From: an uncultured Lachnospiraceae bacterium
GTDB taxonomy: Bacteria; Bacillota; Clostridia; Lachnospirales; Lachnospiraceae
Direction: 5' to 3'
Assembly: GCA_902789665.1 (NCBI GenBank)
Contig: CADAOY010000002.1
Location: 186,001 to 250,000, forward strand
DNA length: 64,000 nt
The notes under the pieces are model-generated. The model did not search any database and was not told the DNA's origin. It was given only the letters and a program-made list of their open reading frames with translations. The position numbers were made by a program, and so were the translations under genes. This document shows, in pieces, positions 35,021 to 43,861 of the stretch (the first letter of the stretch is position 1; each line of letters starts with the position of its first letter).

Positions 35021-36412
35021 ATGGAAAATAAAAGATCATCATTTTCAAGTTCACTGGGATTTGTTCTGGCAGCAGCAGGAAGTGCCGTTGGACTTGGTAA
35101 TATATGGAGGTTCCCTTATCTGGCGGCTAAAGACGGAGGCGGACTTTTTTTAGTTATATATATTGTACTTGCGCTTACATTTGGTTTCACTCTTTTGACA
35201 ACTGAAATTGCAATAGGAAGAAAGACCAAACAGAGCCCGCTTACAGCATATAAAATGGTTCACCCAAAGTTCAGATGGCTTGGCGTAATGGCATGTATAG
35301 TGCCTATGATTATTCTTCCTTATTATGCAGTAATAGGCGGATGGGTATTAAAATACTTCACGACCTTCGCACTTAATAAAGGGGCTGAGGCTACTGCCAA
35401 CGGGTATTTTGACAATTTTATTTCAAGCCCTGTTGAACCTCTTGTTTTCATGACACTTTTCTTACTTGCAACTGCAGGTATTATCATACTCGGCGTTGGT
35501 GATGGCATTGAGAAAATGTCCAAAATCCTCATGCCGCTTCTCATTGTTCTCGTAGTAGGAATTGCGATTTTTTCACTTACGATTAAGCATACTGATGCAG
35601 ACGGCGCAGTAAGAACCGGTCTTCAGGGCCTTAAGATATATCTGATTCCGTCCCTGGAGGGCAAGACTTTTAAAGATGTTCTTGTGGTAATCATGGATGC
35701 CATGGGGCAGCTTTTCTATTCCTTAAGTATTGCCATGGGTATTATGGTTGCCTATGGTTCCTATGTTAAAGATGAAGATAATCTGATGAAATCCATTAAT
35801 CAGATTGAAATATTTGATACCATGGTTGCATTTCTTGCAGGCGTTATGATTATACCGGCAGTTTATGTATTCCAGGGCGCAGACGGACTTGGCGCTTCAG
35901 GCCCGGGACTTATGTTTGTTTCCATGCCAAAAATCTTCACAGAGATGGGATTCATTGGCAAAATCATCGGCGTTGTTTTCTTTTTGATGGTTATTTTTGC
36001 AGCGCTTACAAGCTGCATCTCAATTATGGAAGCAATCGTATCAAGTTTCATTGACAGATTCCATTTAACCAGAAAGAAAGCCACAGTAATCGTTACAGCA
36101 ATTTCATTTGTTATGGCAGTTATTGTATGCCTTGGATATAATCTGTTATTCTTCAGATTTGAACTTCCTAATGGTTCAGAGGCACAGATTCTGGATATCA
36201 TGGATTACATCAGCAATAATGTTATGATGCCAATAGTTTCCATTGCGACATGTGTACTTATCGGATGGATTGTTAAGCCAAGATATGTTATTGATGAGGT
36301 TACAAAAACCAAAACCAAATTCGGAAGAAAGTATTTATATATTGCGATGGTAACAGTTATTGCTCCGCTGCTTCTTGTGATTTTACTCTTGCAGGCGCTG
36401 GGCGTGGTATAA
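35021..36412 (+). CDS. Sodium-dependent amino acid transporter (NSS family)
   Basis: A LeuT-fold sodium symporter of 463 residues with about 11-12 hydrophobic helices. The TM1 signature AAAGSAVGLGNIWRFPYLA (Na and substrate site) and GGGLFLVIYI are clear. Substrate is probably an amino acid. ATG at 35021 gives the usual N-terminus (MENKRSSFSSSLG); an in-frame ATG at 34991 is possible but has almost no Shine-Dalgarno distance. It ends 18 nt before the next membrane protein gene. Confidence 0.9.
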   Translation: MENKRSSFSSSLGFVLAAAGSAVGLGNIWRFPYLAAKDGGGLFLVIYIVLALTFGFTLLTTEIAIGRKTKQSPLTAYKMVHPKFRWLGVMACIVPMIILPYYAVIGGWVLKYFTTFALNKGAEATANGYFDNFISSPVEPLVFMTLFLLATAGIIILGVGDGIEKMSKILMPLLIVLVVGIAIFSLTIKHTDADGAVRTGLQGLKIYLIPSLEGKTFKDVLVVIMDAMGQLFYSLSIAMGIMVAYGSYVKDEDNLMKSINQIEIFDTMVAFLAGVMIIPAVYVFQGADGLGASGPGLMFVSMPKIFTEMGFIGKIIGVVFFLMVIFAALTSCISIMEAIVSSFIDRFHLTRKKATVIVTAISFVMAVIVCLGYNLLFFRFELPNGSEAQILDIMDYISNNVMMPIVSIATCVLIGWIVKPRYVIDEVTKTKTKFGRKYLYIAMVTVIAPLLLVILLLQALGVV

Positions 36413-36430
36413 GTTTTGAAGGTAAAAAAT

Positions 36431-38236
36431 ATGAAAGAGAAAAAAGTTTTTGTTTATAGTCTGGCGGTGCAGATTATACTGATGATATTTTGCGCTGCTG
36501 AACTAATTAAAACAGATTCATTATATGTGTGCTATGGATTTGTTTTTTTGGCGGGCTTTTTTTCCTTTTTGGTTAATGTAAAGAATAAAAAAAATCCATT
36601 TGCGAAAAAGCGCGATTCAGTTCATAACGGCATAATAAATATTTTTGCTATTCTTTATTCTTTTATGGTGACATTGTCCAACTATCCAATATGGACGGAT
36701 AAGGTCACAGAAATGTATGGAGCAAAATATAAAATTATATATGGTGCGTTAATATGTATGATTATACTTACAGGCAGTTTTATCTGCTTTTATAACATAC
36801 TGTTTGCTGTGGCTGATAATATCAAAATACTTGCCTTAAAACGTTGTGATGAAGAAAAGAAAACTATTAAGACTTTTACAATTTGTTTTGCATCATTAGC
36901 GTTATCAAGATTATTTATTCTGTTTACGGCGTTGTATCCCGGAGTGTTTAGCTGCGATACTTTTGCTCAGGTTATTCAGATTAATTCAGGTGAAATTACC
37001 AATCATCATCCATATGTACATACCATGATTATAAAAGGGTGCATAGATTTGGGAATGAAATTGTTTGGTAATATTAATTCCGGCATTGCCATATACTGTG
37101 TTATTCAGATTTTATTCATTAGTTTATGCTTTTCGTATTGTATAAGTACAATTGAAAAAATGCAGGTTAATAAATACATAGTTATATTATCCTTCTTGTT
37201 TTTCCTACTGATGCCATATCATATTATGTTTGCTTTTATTGTATGGAAAGATGGTATCTTTTGTTCTTTTGTACTTGTTTTAATAGTTTCACTGTACAGA
37301 TATTTGCATCTGATTGGAAAAACATATTTGAATATGGCGTTGATATTCATTGCAGGGGTTGGAACCTGTTTATTTAGGAGTAATGGATTTTTTGCATTTG
37401 TTTTATTTGCCATTGCAGCAGTTATATTATTATGGGATAAAAAGAATATAAAACTGTTTGTAGTACTTACTGCTGTTATTATCATTAGTTTTGGCGGCAA
37501 ACATATTTTATTGGACTTACTGGAGGTCCCACAGCCGGATTTAATTGAATCGCTTTCTATTCCGACCCAGCAGATATCAAGGGTTGTTTATGATGAGTGT
37601 GAATTGAGCGACTGGCAAAAAACAGAAATAGAAAAAGTTATTGATACAGATTTCATATTAGAAAAATACAGTCCGAAAACTGCAGATCCAATGAAGGAAA
37701 TAATACGACTTCAGGGAAACCAGCAGGAAATAGCTGAGAATAAAATTGATTATATTAAACTATATCTATCTCTTGGTATTAATCATCCATTTGAATATAC
37801 AAAAGCCTGGATTGATCAGACAAAAGGGTACTGGAATGGCGGATATGACGAATGGAGATGGTTTACTGGTGTTTGGCCAAATGACGTAGGTGTGGAAAGA
37901 AAAATTATTGTATATCCTATCAGCAGACTGCTTGATGACTATTTATCAGTGTTTGAGTCTGTGGAAGGATTGAAGTTGTTTCTTAGTTGCGGACTCTTTG
38001 TCTGGCTTGATATTTTACTGTTGTTTGTTTCAATCATAAAAAAAGATAAAGAAGGAATTCTTTTATCATTGCCGGTATTAACTATTGTTTTGTCACTTCT
38101 TGTGGCAACACCGGTTTATTGTGAGTTTAGATATATCTACGTGGCATTTTGCGTGTTGCCTTTTTTGGTGGCAGTAGTAATGCGCTCGATTGAGAATAAT
38201 AAAACAACGGAGGAAACGAATAAAAGTGTATCGTAA
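36431..38236 (+). CDS. Polytopic membrane protein, DUF6020-like, probable GT-C type
   Basis: 601 residues with about 12 hydrophobic helices. A long segment around residues 165-200 (YPGVFSCDTFAQVIQI, then NHHPYVHTMIIKG) resembles the DUF6020 family, with an acidic residue after the first loop as in polyprenyl-phosphate-dependent GT-C glycosyltransferases. ATG at 36431 is preferred to TTG at 36416 on ribosome-binding-site spacing. The stop overlaps the next gene's start by 11 nt. No other polysaccharide genes flank it. Confidence 0.65.
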   Translation: MKEKKVFVYSLAVQIILMIFCAAELIKTDSLYVCYGFVFLAGFFSFLVNVKNKKNPFAKKRDSVHNGIINIFAILYSFMVTLSNYPIWTDKVTEMYGAKYKIIYGALICMIILTGSFICFYNILFAVADNIKILALKRCDEEKKTIKTFTICFASLALSRLFILFTALYPGVFSCDTFAQVIQINSGEITNHHPYVHTMIIKGCIDLGMKLFGNINSGIAIYCVIQILFISLCFSYCISTIEKMQVNKYIVILSFLFFLLMPYHIMFAFIVWKDGIFCSFVLVLIVSLYRYLHLIGKTYLNMALIFIAGVGTCLFRSNGFFAFVLFAIAAVILLWDKKNIKLFVVLTAVIIISFGGKHILLDLLEVPQPDLIESLSIPTQQISRVVYDECELSDWQKTEIEKVIDTDFILEKYSPKTADPMKEIIRLQGNQQEIAENKIDYIKLYLSLGINHPFEYTKAWIDQTKGYWNGGYDEWRWFTGVWPNDVGVERKIIVYPISRLLDDYLSVFESVEGLKLFLSCGLFVWLDILLLFVSIIKKDKEGILLSLPVLTIVLSLLVATPVYCEFRYIYVAFCVLPFLVAVVMRSIENNKTTEETNKSVS

Positions 38237-40187
38237 ATTAATAAGAAATATTGTAATCTTGTGTCTTACTGTAGGACTTGTGGGAACTGCAGTTATGGCA
38301 GGATGCCAGAGCGCGGACAATGGTGATGGCGCTCAGGAAACAAATGAGGAAAATGTGGTTATAACCACGGAAGACGAAACGGCGTCTTCAGACAATGAAG
38401 GTGGCACGGGCGAGAATGAGGAGCCCGGGAATTCCATAAAGGCCACATATCTTGGAGTTGTGGGATATGGAGAAGAGGAAACCAACTCAGAGAATAAGGA
38501 TAATTTTACTTATTATTTTGATGTAAATGGTGAAGAGAAAATCTTTAGCATTGCAAATGATGAGAATTATTCAATACAGAATAAACTTAAAGAGAATTAT
38601 GAATATGACATTGTAGTTGAAGATGATGTGGTAGTTGATGTAACTGAGTGTGAGAAAGATGCAACAGGATATGAACCGGTAGTTACAGGAACTCCCGGGG
38701 AGAAAACAGTTGGTAACTTTCTTAAGACTGCCATGGAACCTGTCGGAACCACGCTTTATATTTATGGCGGCGGATGGGACTGGCAGGATGAAGGCTCATC
38801 CATTCAGACAAGAACTCTTGGTGTGTCAGATGACTGGGTAAGGTTTTTTGATGAGCAGGATAGCACATATACGTTTAAGGAAGTGGATGGAAATCCTGAT
38901 AAGGCAGATCCTCAAAACAGTTATTATCCATATGGGGCATATAATGAATATTATTATGCAGGTCTGGACTGCTCAGGATATCTTGGATGGACTTTATATA
39001 ATACTTTTGAAACTGAAAATGGAAAAGAAGGATATGTGTCAGGTTCCACCGGCCTTGCGAAGAAATTATCGGAAGCAGGATATGGTGAGTGGACACAGGA
39101 AGTTAAGGCACCTGAGAGTACAAACAATACAATGTTTTATCCGGGATGCATAATGAGTCTTAACGGACATGTGTGGATATGTCTTGGAACCTGTAAAGAC
39201 GGCAGCGTTGTAATTGCTCATTCAACACCTTCCCTGAGCCGCGATGGACAGCCGGGCGGCGGAGTTCAGCTTGGAGCAATTGGAGAAAATACAACCTGTG
39301 ATGCCTATATTCTGGCAGACAAATATATGTCGGAGTATTTTCCAAAGTGGTATGAAAGATATCCGGTATCCCTTAAGGAGCCTTTGGTTTATTATTCGTT
39401 TGAAGGTGAGAAGGCGGGGCTTTTTACCTGGGATACTGAGGGTGAAATGAAGGACCCGGACGGAGTTATGGAGATGACTCCAAGAGAAGTTCTGGAATTC
39501 CTGTTTGGTGATGAGATTGTAGAAGCGGATGTAAGTCTTCAGACGCCTACTGAGAGAATTGGTCTTGATGTGAAAGATTCACCTGACTGGGTTCAAAGAC
39601 TTGCACCGGATGGATGTGAGCAGTTATTCGTTGTGGCGGGATACGAGGGAACAACGGCCTGGATTTCCATGCATGAAAAGGACGAAAACGGCAAGTGGAA
39701 AATGATAATGACTACTCCCGGATATGTTGGAAAACTTGGGCTTGGCAAGGAAATCGAAGGCGATAAGAAAACGCCGGTTGGATACTATTGCTTTAACAAG
39801 GCCTTTGGAATAGAGGAAGATCCGGGATGCGACATGCCTTATCTTCAGGTGAGTGAAGATAATTACTGGTGTGGCGACAAAGATGGCAACGGACCATATA
39901 ATGCGCTTGTAAATATCAACGATTATCCGAATCTTGATAAAGGCAACAGCGAACATTTAATTGATTATACCTATCAGTACAGATACTGTCTGAATATAAG
40001 TTATAATGACAAACATGTGATTAACAAGGGCTCGGGGCTTTTTCTTCATTGTATAGGGGATAAGAAGCCTTTTACCATGGGATGCGTGGCAGTTCCGGAA
40101 GATCAGATGTATTTCATAATGAGAAATGTGTCTGAGGACTGCGTGGTAGTTATAGATTCCATGGAGAATCTTGGAATTACGTGGTAA
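38226..40187 (+). CDS. Lipoprotein with NlpC/P60-like and L,D-transpeptidase domains
   Basis: The chosen start is GTG at 38226 (GGAGG 12 nt upstream), giving a signal peptide ending in the lipobox VMAGC. A flexible acidic Gly/Glu-rich stretch follows. A first domain (about residues 150-390) has GLDCSGYLGWTLYN (Cys nucleophile), LNGHVWICLG and VIAHSTPS (His), the Cys-His arrangement of NlpC/P60-type amidases. The C-terminal domain has the YkuD (L,D-transpeptidase) end: LFLHCIGDKK and FTMGCVAVPEDQ with the catalytic Cys. Both a cutting and a cross-linking activity would be tethered outside the membrane on one chain. The palindrome GTGGTTATAACCAC lies at 38355-38368 inside its linker. Confidence 0.75.
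   Translation: MYRKLIRNIVILCLTVGLVGTAVMAGCQSADNGDGAQETNEENVVITTEDETASSDNEGGTGENEEPGNSIKATYLGVVGYGEEETNSENKDNFTYYFDVNGEEKIFSIANDENYSIQNKLKENYEYDIVVEDDVVVDVTECEKDATGYEPVVTGTPGEKTVGNFLKTAMEPVGTTLYIYGGGWDWQDEGSSIQTRTLGVSDDWVRFFDEQDSTYTFKEVDGNPDKADPQNSYYPYGAYNEYYYAGLDCSGYLGWTLYNTFETENGKEGYVSGSTGLAKKLSEAGYGEWTQEVKAPESTNNTMFYPGCIMSLNGHVWICLGTCKDGSVVIAHSTPSLSRDGQPGGGVQLGAIGENTTCDAYILADKYMSEYFPKWYERYPVSLKEPLVYYSFEGEKAGLFTWDTEGEMKDPDGVMEMTPREVLEFLFGDEIVEADVSLQTPTERIGLDVKDSPDWVQRLAPDGCEQLFVVAGYEGTTAWISMHEKDENGKWKMIMTTPGYVGKLGLGKEIEGDKKTPVGYYCFNKAFGIEEDPGCDMPYLQVSEDNYWCGDKDGNGPYNALVNINDYPNLDKGNSEHLIDYTYQYRYCLNISYNDKHVINKGSGLFLHCIGDKKPFTMGCVAVPEDQMYFIMRNVSEDCVVVIDSMENLGITW
38355..38368. repeat. Palindrome GTGGTTATAACCAC, copy 2
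   Basis: An exact repeat of the 14-bp palindrome at 15551-15564, here inside the disordered acidic linker of the LDT lipoprotein where protein constraint is low. Confidence 0.5.
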
Positions 40188-40215
40188 AATCTACAGATTA
40201 AAGGAGATTGAACAG

Positions 40216-40707
40216 ATGAGTGAAAAAAGTTACAAAATCCCCGCCATTTTAGGTGCTGCATTTTATATACTTGCAGTAGTTATTGGCATTGTTGTTACAG
40301 TAATTTATCTGTCTGTAGCCATAAGCAATACAAGTGTTTCTACTATGGGAGGAGCGGTCATTCCGTGGACAGTAATCAGAATGATTATTGTTATGATCGT
40401 TTATATTGCATATATGCTGACAGTAATTCTGTATAAGGGCTCAAAACGCAGAATGATTGGAGTGATTTTATTCATTGTTATGGCTCTTGTAATGGTATTA
40501 TCAACAGCTGCCAATTATATAATCAATATGTTTTTCTTACGTACAATGGGTTCAATGGCGATTGCTGCAACAAGTACTCTTAATAACGCATTGTCAGTAA
40601 CCACATCATTGTTTACATTCCTCGCAAATCTTTTTATGATAATTGGTATTGCAAGATTTGGTGTCTCCACTCCTGAAGAAGAGGAAGAGGAAGATGGCAC
40701 TTGCTAA
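40216..40707 (+). CDS. Small four-helix membrane protein of unknown function
   Basis: 163 residues with four hydrophobic segments (about 8-32, 50-72, 84-108, 122-145) and an acidic C-terminal end of consecutive E residues. No recognisable motif. AAGGAG precedes ATG at 40216; a longer frame starting at 40171 would overlap the LDT gene and is less likely. It is probably co-transcribed with the LDT lipoprotein. Confidence 0.65.
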   Translation: MSEKSYKIPAILGAAFYILAVVIGIVVTVIYLSVAISNTSVSTMGGAVIPWTVIRMIIVMIVYIAYMLTVILYKGSKRRMIGVILFIVMALVMVLSTAANYIINMFFLRTMGSMAIAATSTLNNALSVTTSLFTFLANLFMIIGIARFGVSTPEEEEEEDGTC

Positions 40708-40779
40708 ATTAATATAAAAATGATATTATGGGTTAGTGCTTTTTTTAGCAGGTATTAAAATTATTAAAGGTAGAAATAT

Positions 40780-41289
40780 ATGATTTTAGAAGGACTTAGT
40801 ACATTTGGAATAGTGATGATTGTGATTACAGTCATTTTACTGATTGCGGCTGTGGCCCTATACTTCCTAGGCAAGAATGCTGAGAAGAAACAGGCAGAGC
40901 AGACTGCTGCCATGGAAGCAAACAAGCAGGTGGTCTCCATGCTGGTCATTGACAAGAAAAAGGTCAGATTTAAAGACGCAGGCTTTCCACAGTCAGTGGT
41001 CGATCAGGCTCCAAAGCTTAGCAGGTTCATGAAAGTCCCTGCAGTCAAAGCTAAAGTAGGTCCTCAGATTATTACTTTCATTGCTGATGAGAAGATTTTT
41101 GACAGTATTCCGATTAAGAAGGAAGTTAAGGCAACCATTAGTGGTATGTATATTACAGGCGTTAAGGAATTAAGAGCAACCAAAGGTCCTGTAGAACCTC
41201 CTAAGAAGAAAGGATTCTTCAAAAAAGCTGTTGATAAGTTACAGGAATCAACAGGCGCAAAACCTCTTGAGAACAAGAAGAAAAAGTAA
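40780..41289 (+). CDS. Single-pass membrane protein with conserved basic C-terminus
   Basis: 169 residues: one N-terminal helix (about 9-30), then a soluble cytoplasmic part with VDQAPKLSRFMKVPAVKAKV and PIKKEVKATISGMYITGVKE, ending in a lysine-rich tail. I know no function. The 72-nt gap before it has no clear promoter. A GAAA-loop terminator follows. Confidence 0.6.
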   Translation: MILEGLSTFGIVMIVITVILLIAAVALYFLGKNAEKKQAEQTAAMEANKQVVSMLVIDKKKVRFKDAGFPQSVVDQAPKLSRFMKVPAVKAKVGPQIITFIADEKIFDSIPIKKEVKATISGMYITGVKELRATKGPVEPPKKKGFFKKAVDKLQESTGAKPLENKKKK

Positions 41290-41314
41290 TAATTATTTAA
41301 GCATGTTTATGATG

Positions 41315-41343
41315 GCCTAATGACGAAAGTTATTAGGCTTTTT
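41315..41343 (+). terminator. Rho-independent terminator with GAAA loop
   Basis: GCCTAATGAC (41315-41324), GAAA, GTTATTAGGC (41329-41338): ten pairs with one G-U, then TTTTT. Confidence 0.92.
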
Positions 41344-41345
41344 CA

Positions 41346-41374
41346 TTGTAAATATGGCGGTTTGAGAGTATAAT
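41346..41374 (+). promoter_or_regulatory. Promoter of secreted NlpC/P60 gene
   Basis: -35 TTGTAA (41346-41351), 17-nt spacer, -10 TATAAT (41369-41374), directly after the preceding terminator. Confidence 0.7.
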
Positions 41375-41408
41375 TATGTTGTGAGAGTTTGGGAAAGGAG
41401 GAGATGAA

Positions 41409-42788
41409 ATGCATAAAGTAAGACTTGATAAATTCGTTAAACGAATTACAAGTGTTATGATGATTGGCATCATAACCACAGCTACCATATGGTTTTTACC
41501 TATGGAAGCAAAGGCAACATCTTCTGCTCAGATTCAGCAGCAGCAGAATGACTTAAACAGTCAAATTCAGGAAAATAAAGAGAATTTAAATGAATTAAAC
41601 AGCCTGACGAATTCTCTTAGCAACGAGCAGGCCCAGGTACTTAGTGAGGTGGCAATGCTTCAGGCTGAGATAACTGATCTGATGGCAAGTATTGATATAT
41701 TAGAGGGCGAGATTGAAGCCAAGACTCAGGAAATTGCAGATGTAACTGTTCAGCTTGAAGAGGCAATTGAAAGAGAAGAGAAGCAGTATGAAGATGCCAA
41801 GATAAGAGTTAAGGCTATGTATGAAATGGGAGATATGTCCTATTTTGGTCTGCTTTTGGAGGCAGGAAGCTTCGGCGAGATTTTTACCAGAGTTGAATAT
41901 ATAGACAAGTTATATGAGTATGACCAGAATCTTCTCGATGAATATAATCAGACAAGAATAGAGGTTGCTGAACTTAAAGAGACTTTGGAAAATGAAGAGG
42001 CAGAACTTGAGACAACCAAAGAGGAATGTTTGATAGAACAGGAAGCTTTGGAAGAGTCAGCGGCAGAACTTCAGGCAGTAGCCGATGATTATGGTGCGCA
42101 GATTGCGGCAGCCAAGAGAGAAGCGGCAGCATATGCGGCTGAGATTAAGAGACAGAATCAGGAATATCAGCAGCTTGAGGCACAGCGTCAGGCAGCAATT
42201 CTTCGTGAAGAGGAAGAGAAGAAAAAGAAGGAAGAGGCAGCCAAATTAGCAGCAGCTCAGGCTAATGGTACTAATTTAGATGGCGTGGCTTCTGTTAATA
42301 TAGTTAATCCTGACGGCAGCGTAACCACGACAGTTGCAGGTGTCACAACAACGACAGGCGGAACTGCGACGACAACTACGGGCGGTGGTTTTACGGGAGA
42401 TGCTTATACAGTGGATACCTCGATCATTACCGGCGCTAACGGTTCACAGGCAGGTAAGGACGTGGCACTTTATGCGGTGCAGTTTTTGGGTAACCCGTAT
42501 GTGGCAGGTGGAACTTCGCTTACCAACGGAGCAGACTGCTCGGGATTTACACAGGCAGTTTATTCATCCTTTGGATATTCAATTCCGAGAAACTCTTATG
42601 CCCAGAGATCGGCAGGAACTGAAGTGGCTTATTCGGATGCACAGCCGGGCGACATTGTCTGCTATGCGGGACATGTGGCACTTTATATAGGTGGTGGCAA
42701 GATTGTACATGCAAGTACAGAGAGATCCGGAATCAAAATCTCCAACGCCACATACAGACCGATTCTTTCGGTAAGACGTATTATTTAA
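41409..42788 (+). CDS. Secreted coiled-coil NlpC/P60 peptidoglycan hydrolase
   Basis: 459 residues. A Sec signal peptide (about 1-36, ending near EAKA) is followed by a PcsB/CwlO-like coiled coil (about 37-285), a Thr/Gly-rich linker (about 300-335), and a C-terminal NlpC/P60 domain. That domain has the nucleophile in NGADCSGFTQAVYSSFG and the His in AGHVALYIGGGKIVHAS. It probably cleaves stem-peptide bonds (DL-endopeptidase) and, in CwlO-like proteins, is activated by FtsEX; FtsEX lies at 60.7-62.3 kb. The ribosome-binding site AAAGGAGGAG is very strong. Confidence 0.9.
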   Translation: MHKVRLDKFVKRITSVMMIGIITTATIWFLPMEAKATSSAQIQQQQNDLNSQIQENKENLNELNSLTNSLSNEQAQVLSEVAMLQAEITDLMASIDILEGEIEAKTQEIADVTVQLEEAIEREEKQYEDAKIRVKAMYEMGDMSYFGLLLEAGSFGEIFTRVEYIDKLYEYDQNLLDEYNQTRIEVAELKETLENEEAELETTKEECLIEQEALEESAAELQAVADDYGAQIAAAKREAAAYAAEIKRQNQEYQQLEAQRQAAILREEEEKKKKEEAAKLAAAQANGTNLDGVASVNIVNPDGSVTTTVAGVTTTTGGTATTTTGGGFTGDAYTVDTSIITGANGSQAGKDVALYAVQFLGNPYVAGGTSLTNGADCSGFTQAVYSSFGYSIPRNSYAQRSAGTEVAYSDAQPGDIVCYAGHVALYIGGGKIVHASTERSGIKISNATYRPILSVRRII

Positions 42789-42793
42789 TATCC

Positions 42794-42822
42794 TTGATAA
42801 TCATATATCAGGGTGTTATAAT
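42794..42822 (+). promoter_or_regulatory. Promoter of ATPase gene
   Basis: -35 TTGATA (42794-42799), 17-nt spacer, -10 TATAAT (42817-42822). A small hairpin (CCTTGATA/TATCAGGG) overlaps the -35 and spacer. Confidence 0.75.
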
Positions 42823-42868
42823 TATTCTTTGAGATTATTTTTGGGGCTTTGGCCTTTGAGGAGAAAGA

Positions 42869-43564
42869 TTGAGTAACAGTCAGAGAGAATTCTATATAGT
42901 TTGCGGTCATTATGGCGTAGGTAAAAGTAACTTTTCCATCAATCTTGCAATAGAAAGAGCAAAGATGGGCAGAAAGGTTATTCTTATGGACCTGGACCTG
43001 GTTAATCCATATTTCCTTTCTTCAGGATATGAAGAGTTAATGAAGGGCTATGGAATAAGAGTAATCAAGCCTTTATATGCAAACAGCAATGTAGATATTC
43101 CGGCACTTCCGGCGGACATCAATGTGGCATTTGAAGATGATGCCGACGTTGTAATGGATGTAGGCGGAGATGATGCCGGTTCCACAGTACTTGGAAGATT
43201 CCAGGAAAGAATTAATTCCATGGAATACAAGATGATATATGTGGTAAATAAATACAGAAATTTAACTCATACGCCGGAGGAAGCAGCAGAGCTTCTTAAA
43301 GAGATTGAGCAGGCCTCAAGATGTCATGCAACTGCCATTGTGAACAATTCACATCTTAAGGCAGAAACAAAGGCAGAGACAGTAATTAATGCGCTGGATT
43401 TTGGACAGGAAGTTGGAAAGATTCTCAATCTTCCACTGCTTGCAACAACAGTTCCAAAGAGCATTTATGAAGACGAGAGCAATAAGGCAGTTTTAAGTGA
43501 GAATGAAACAAAAGCTGTCAAATGGTATCCGGTTGATATTATTGTGAAGGCTCCTTGGGAATAA
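42869..43564 (+). CDS. P-loop ATPase of the ParA/MinD-like (CobQ/CobB-related) class
   Basis: 231 residues. The N-terminal P-loop YIVCGHYGVGKSNFSINLA is a variant Walker A (GHYGVGKSN; Ser/Asn where Thr/Thr is common), followed by VILMDLDLVNPYFLSS and a Walker B-like VVMDVGGDDAGS. There is no transmembrane helix. It resembles MinD/ParA-type carriers more than a nucleotide kinase. TTG at 42869 is the start, with GAGGAG well placed. It stands alone with its own promoter before the oxidoreductase operon. Physiological target unknown. Confidence 0.72.
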   Translation: MSNSQREFYIVCGHYGVGKSNFSINLAIERAKMGRKVILMDLDLVNPYFLSSGYEELMKGYGIRVIKPLYANSNVDIPALPADINVAFEDDADVVMDVGGDDAGSTVLGRFQERINSMEYKMIYVVNKYRNLTHTPEEAAELLKEIEQASRCHATAIVNNSHLKAETKAETVINALDFGQEVGKILNLPLLATTVPKSIYEDESNKAVLSENETKAVKWYPVDIIVKAPWE

Positions 43565-43636
43565 CCAGGGTGAAAAAGTTAAAAATATATAATGATATAT
43601 TAGGGAGAAATAATCAGGAAGGAAGGTGACTTGAGA

Positions 43637-43843
43637 ATGGCAAGAATTATTGTTAACGAAGCTCTTTGTAAGGGTTGTGAAATGTGTGTTAACAACTGCC
43701 CGAAAGGAATCATCGCGTTGGCAACAGACCGAATTAATGCCAAGGGATATCATCCTGCAACATTAGTTGATGAAGAAAAATGCATAGGTTGTGCGTCATG
43801 TGCCACGATGTGTCCAGACGTGGCAATTACTGTAGAAAGATAG
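43637..43843 (+). CDS. 2[4Fe-4S] ferredoxin subunit of 2-oxoacid oxidoreductase
   Basis: A 68-residue ferredoxin with CKGCEMCVNNCPKG and CIGCASCATMCPD, two full cluster motifs. It is the delta-type subunit and lies 18 nt before the alpha gene. ATG at 43637 is preferred over TTG at 43631. Confidence 0.92.
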   Translation: MARIIVNEALCKGCEMCVNNCPKGIIALATDRINAKGYHPATLVDEEKCIGCASCATMCPDVAITVER

Positions 43844-43861
43844 TAAAGGAGATTTAGAAAA

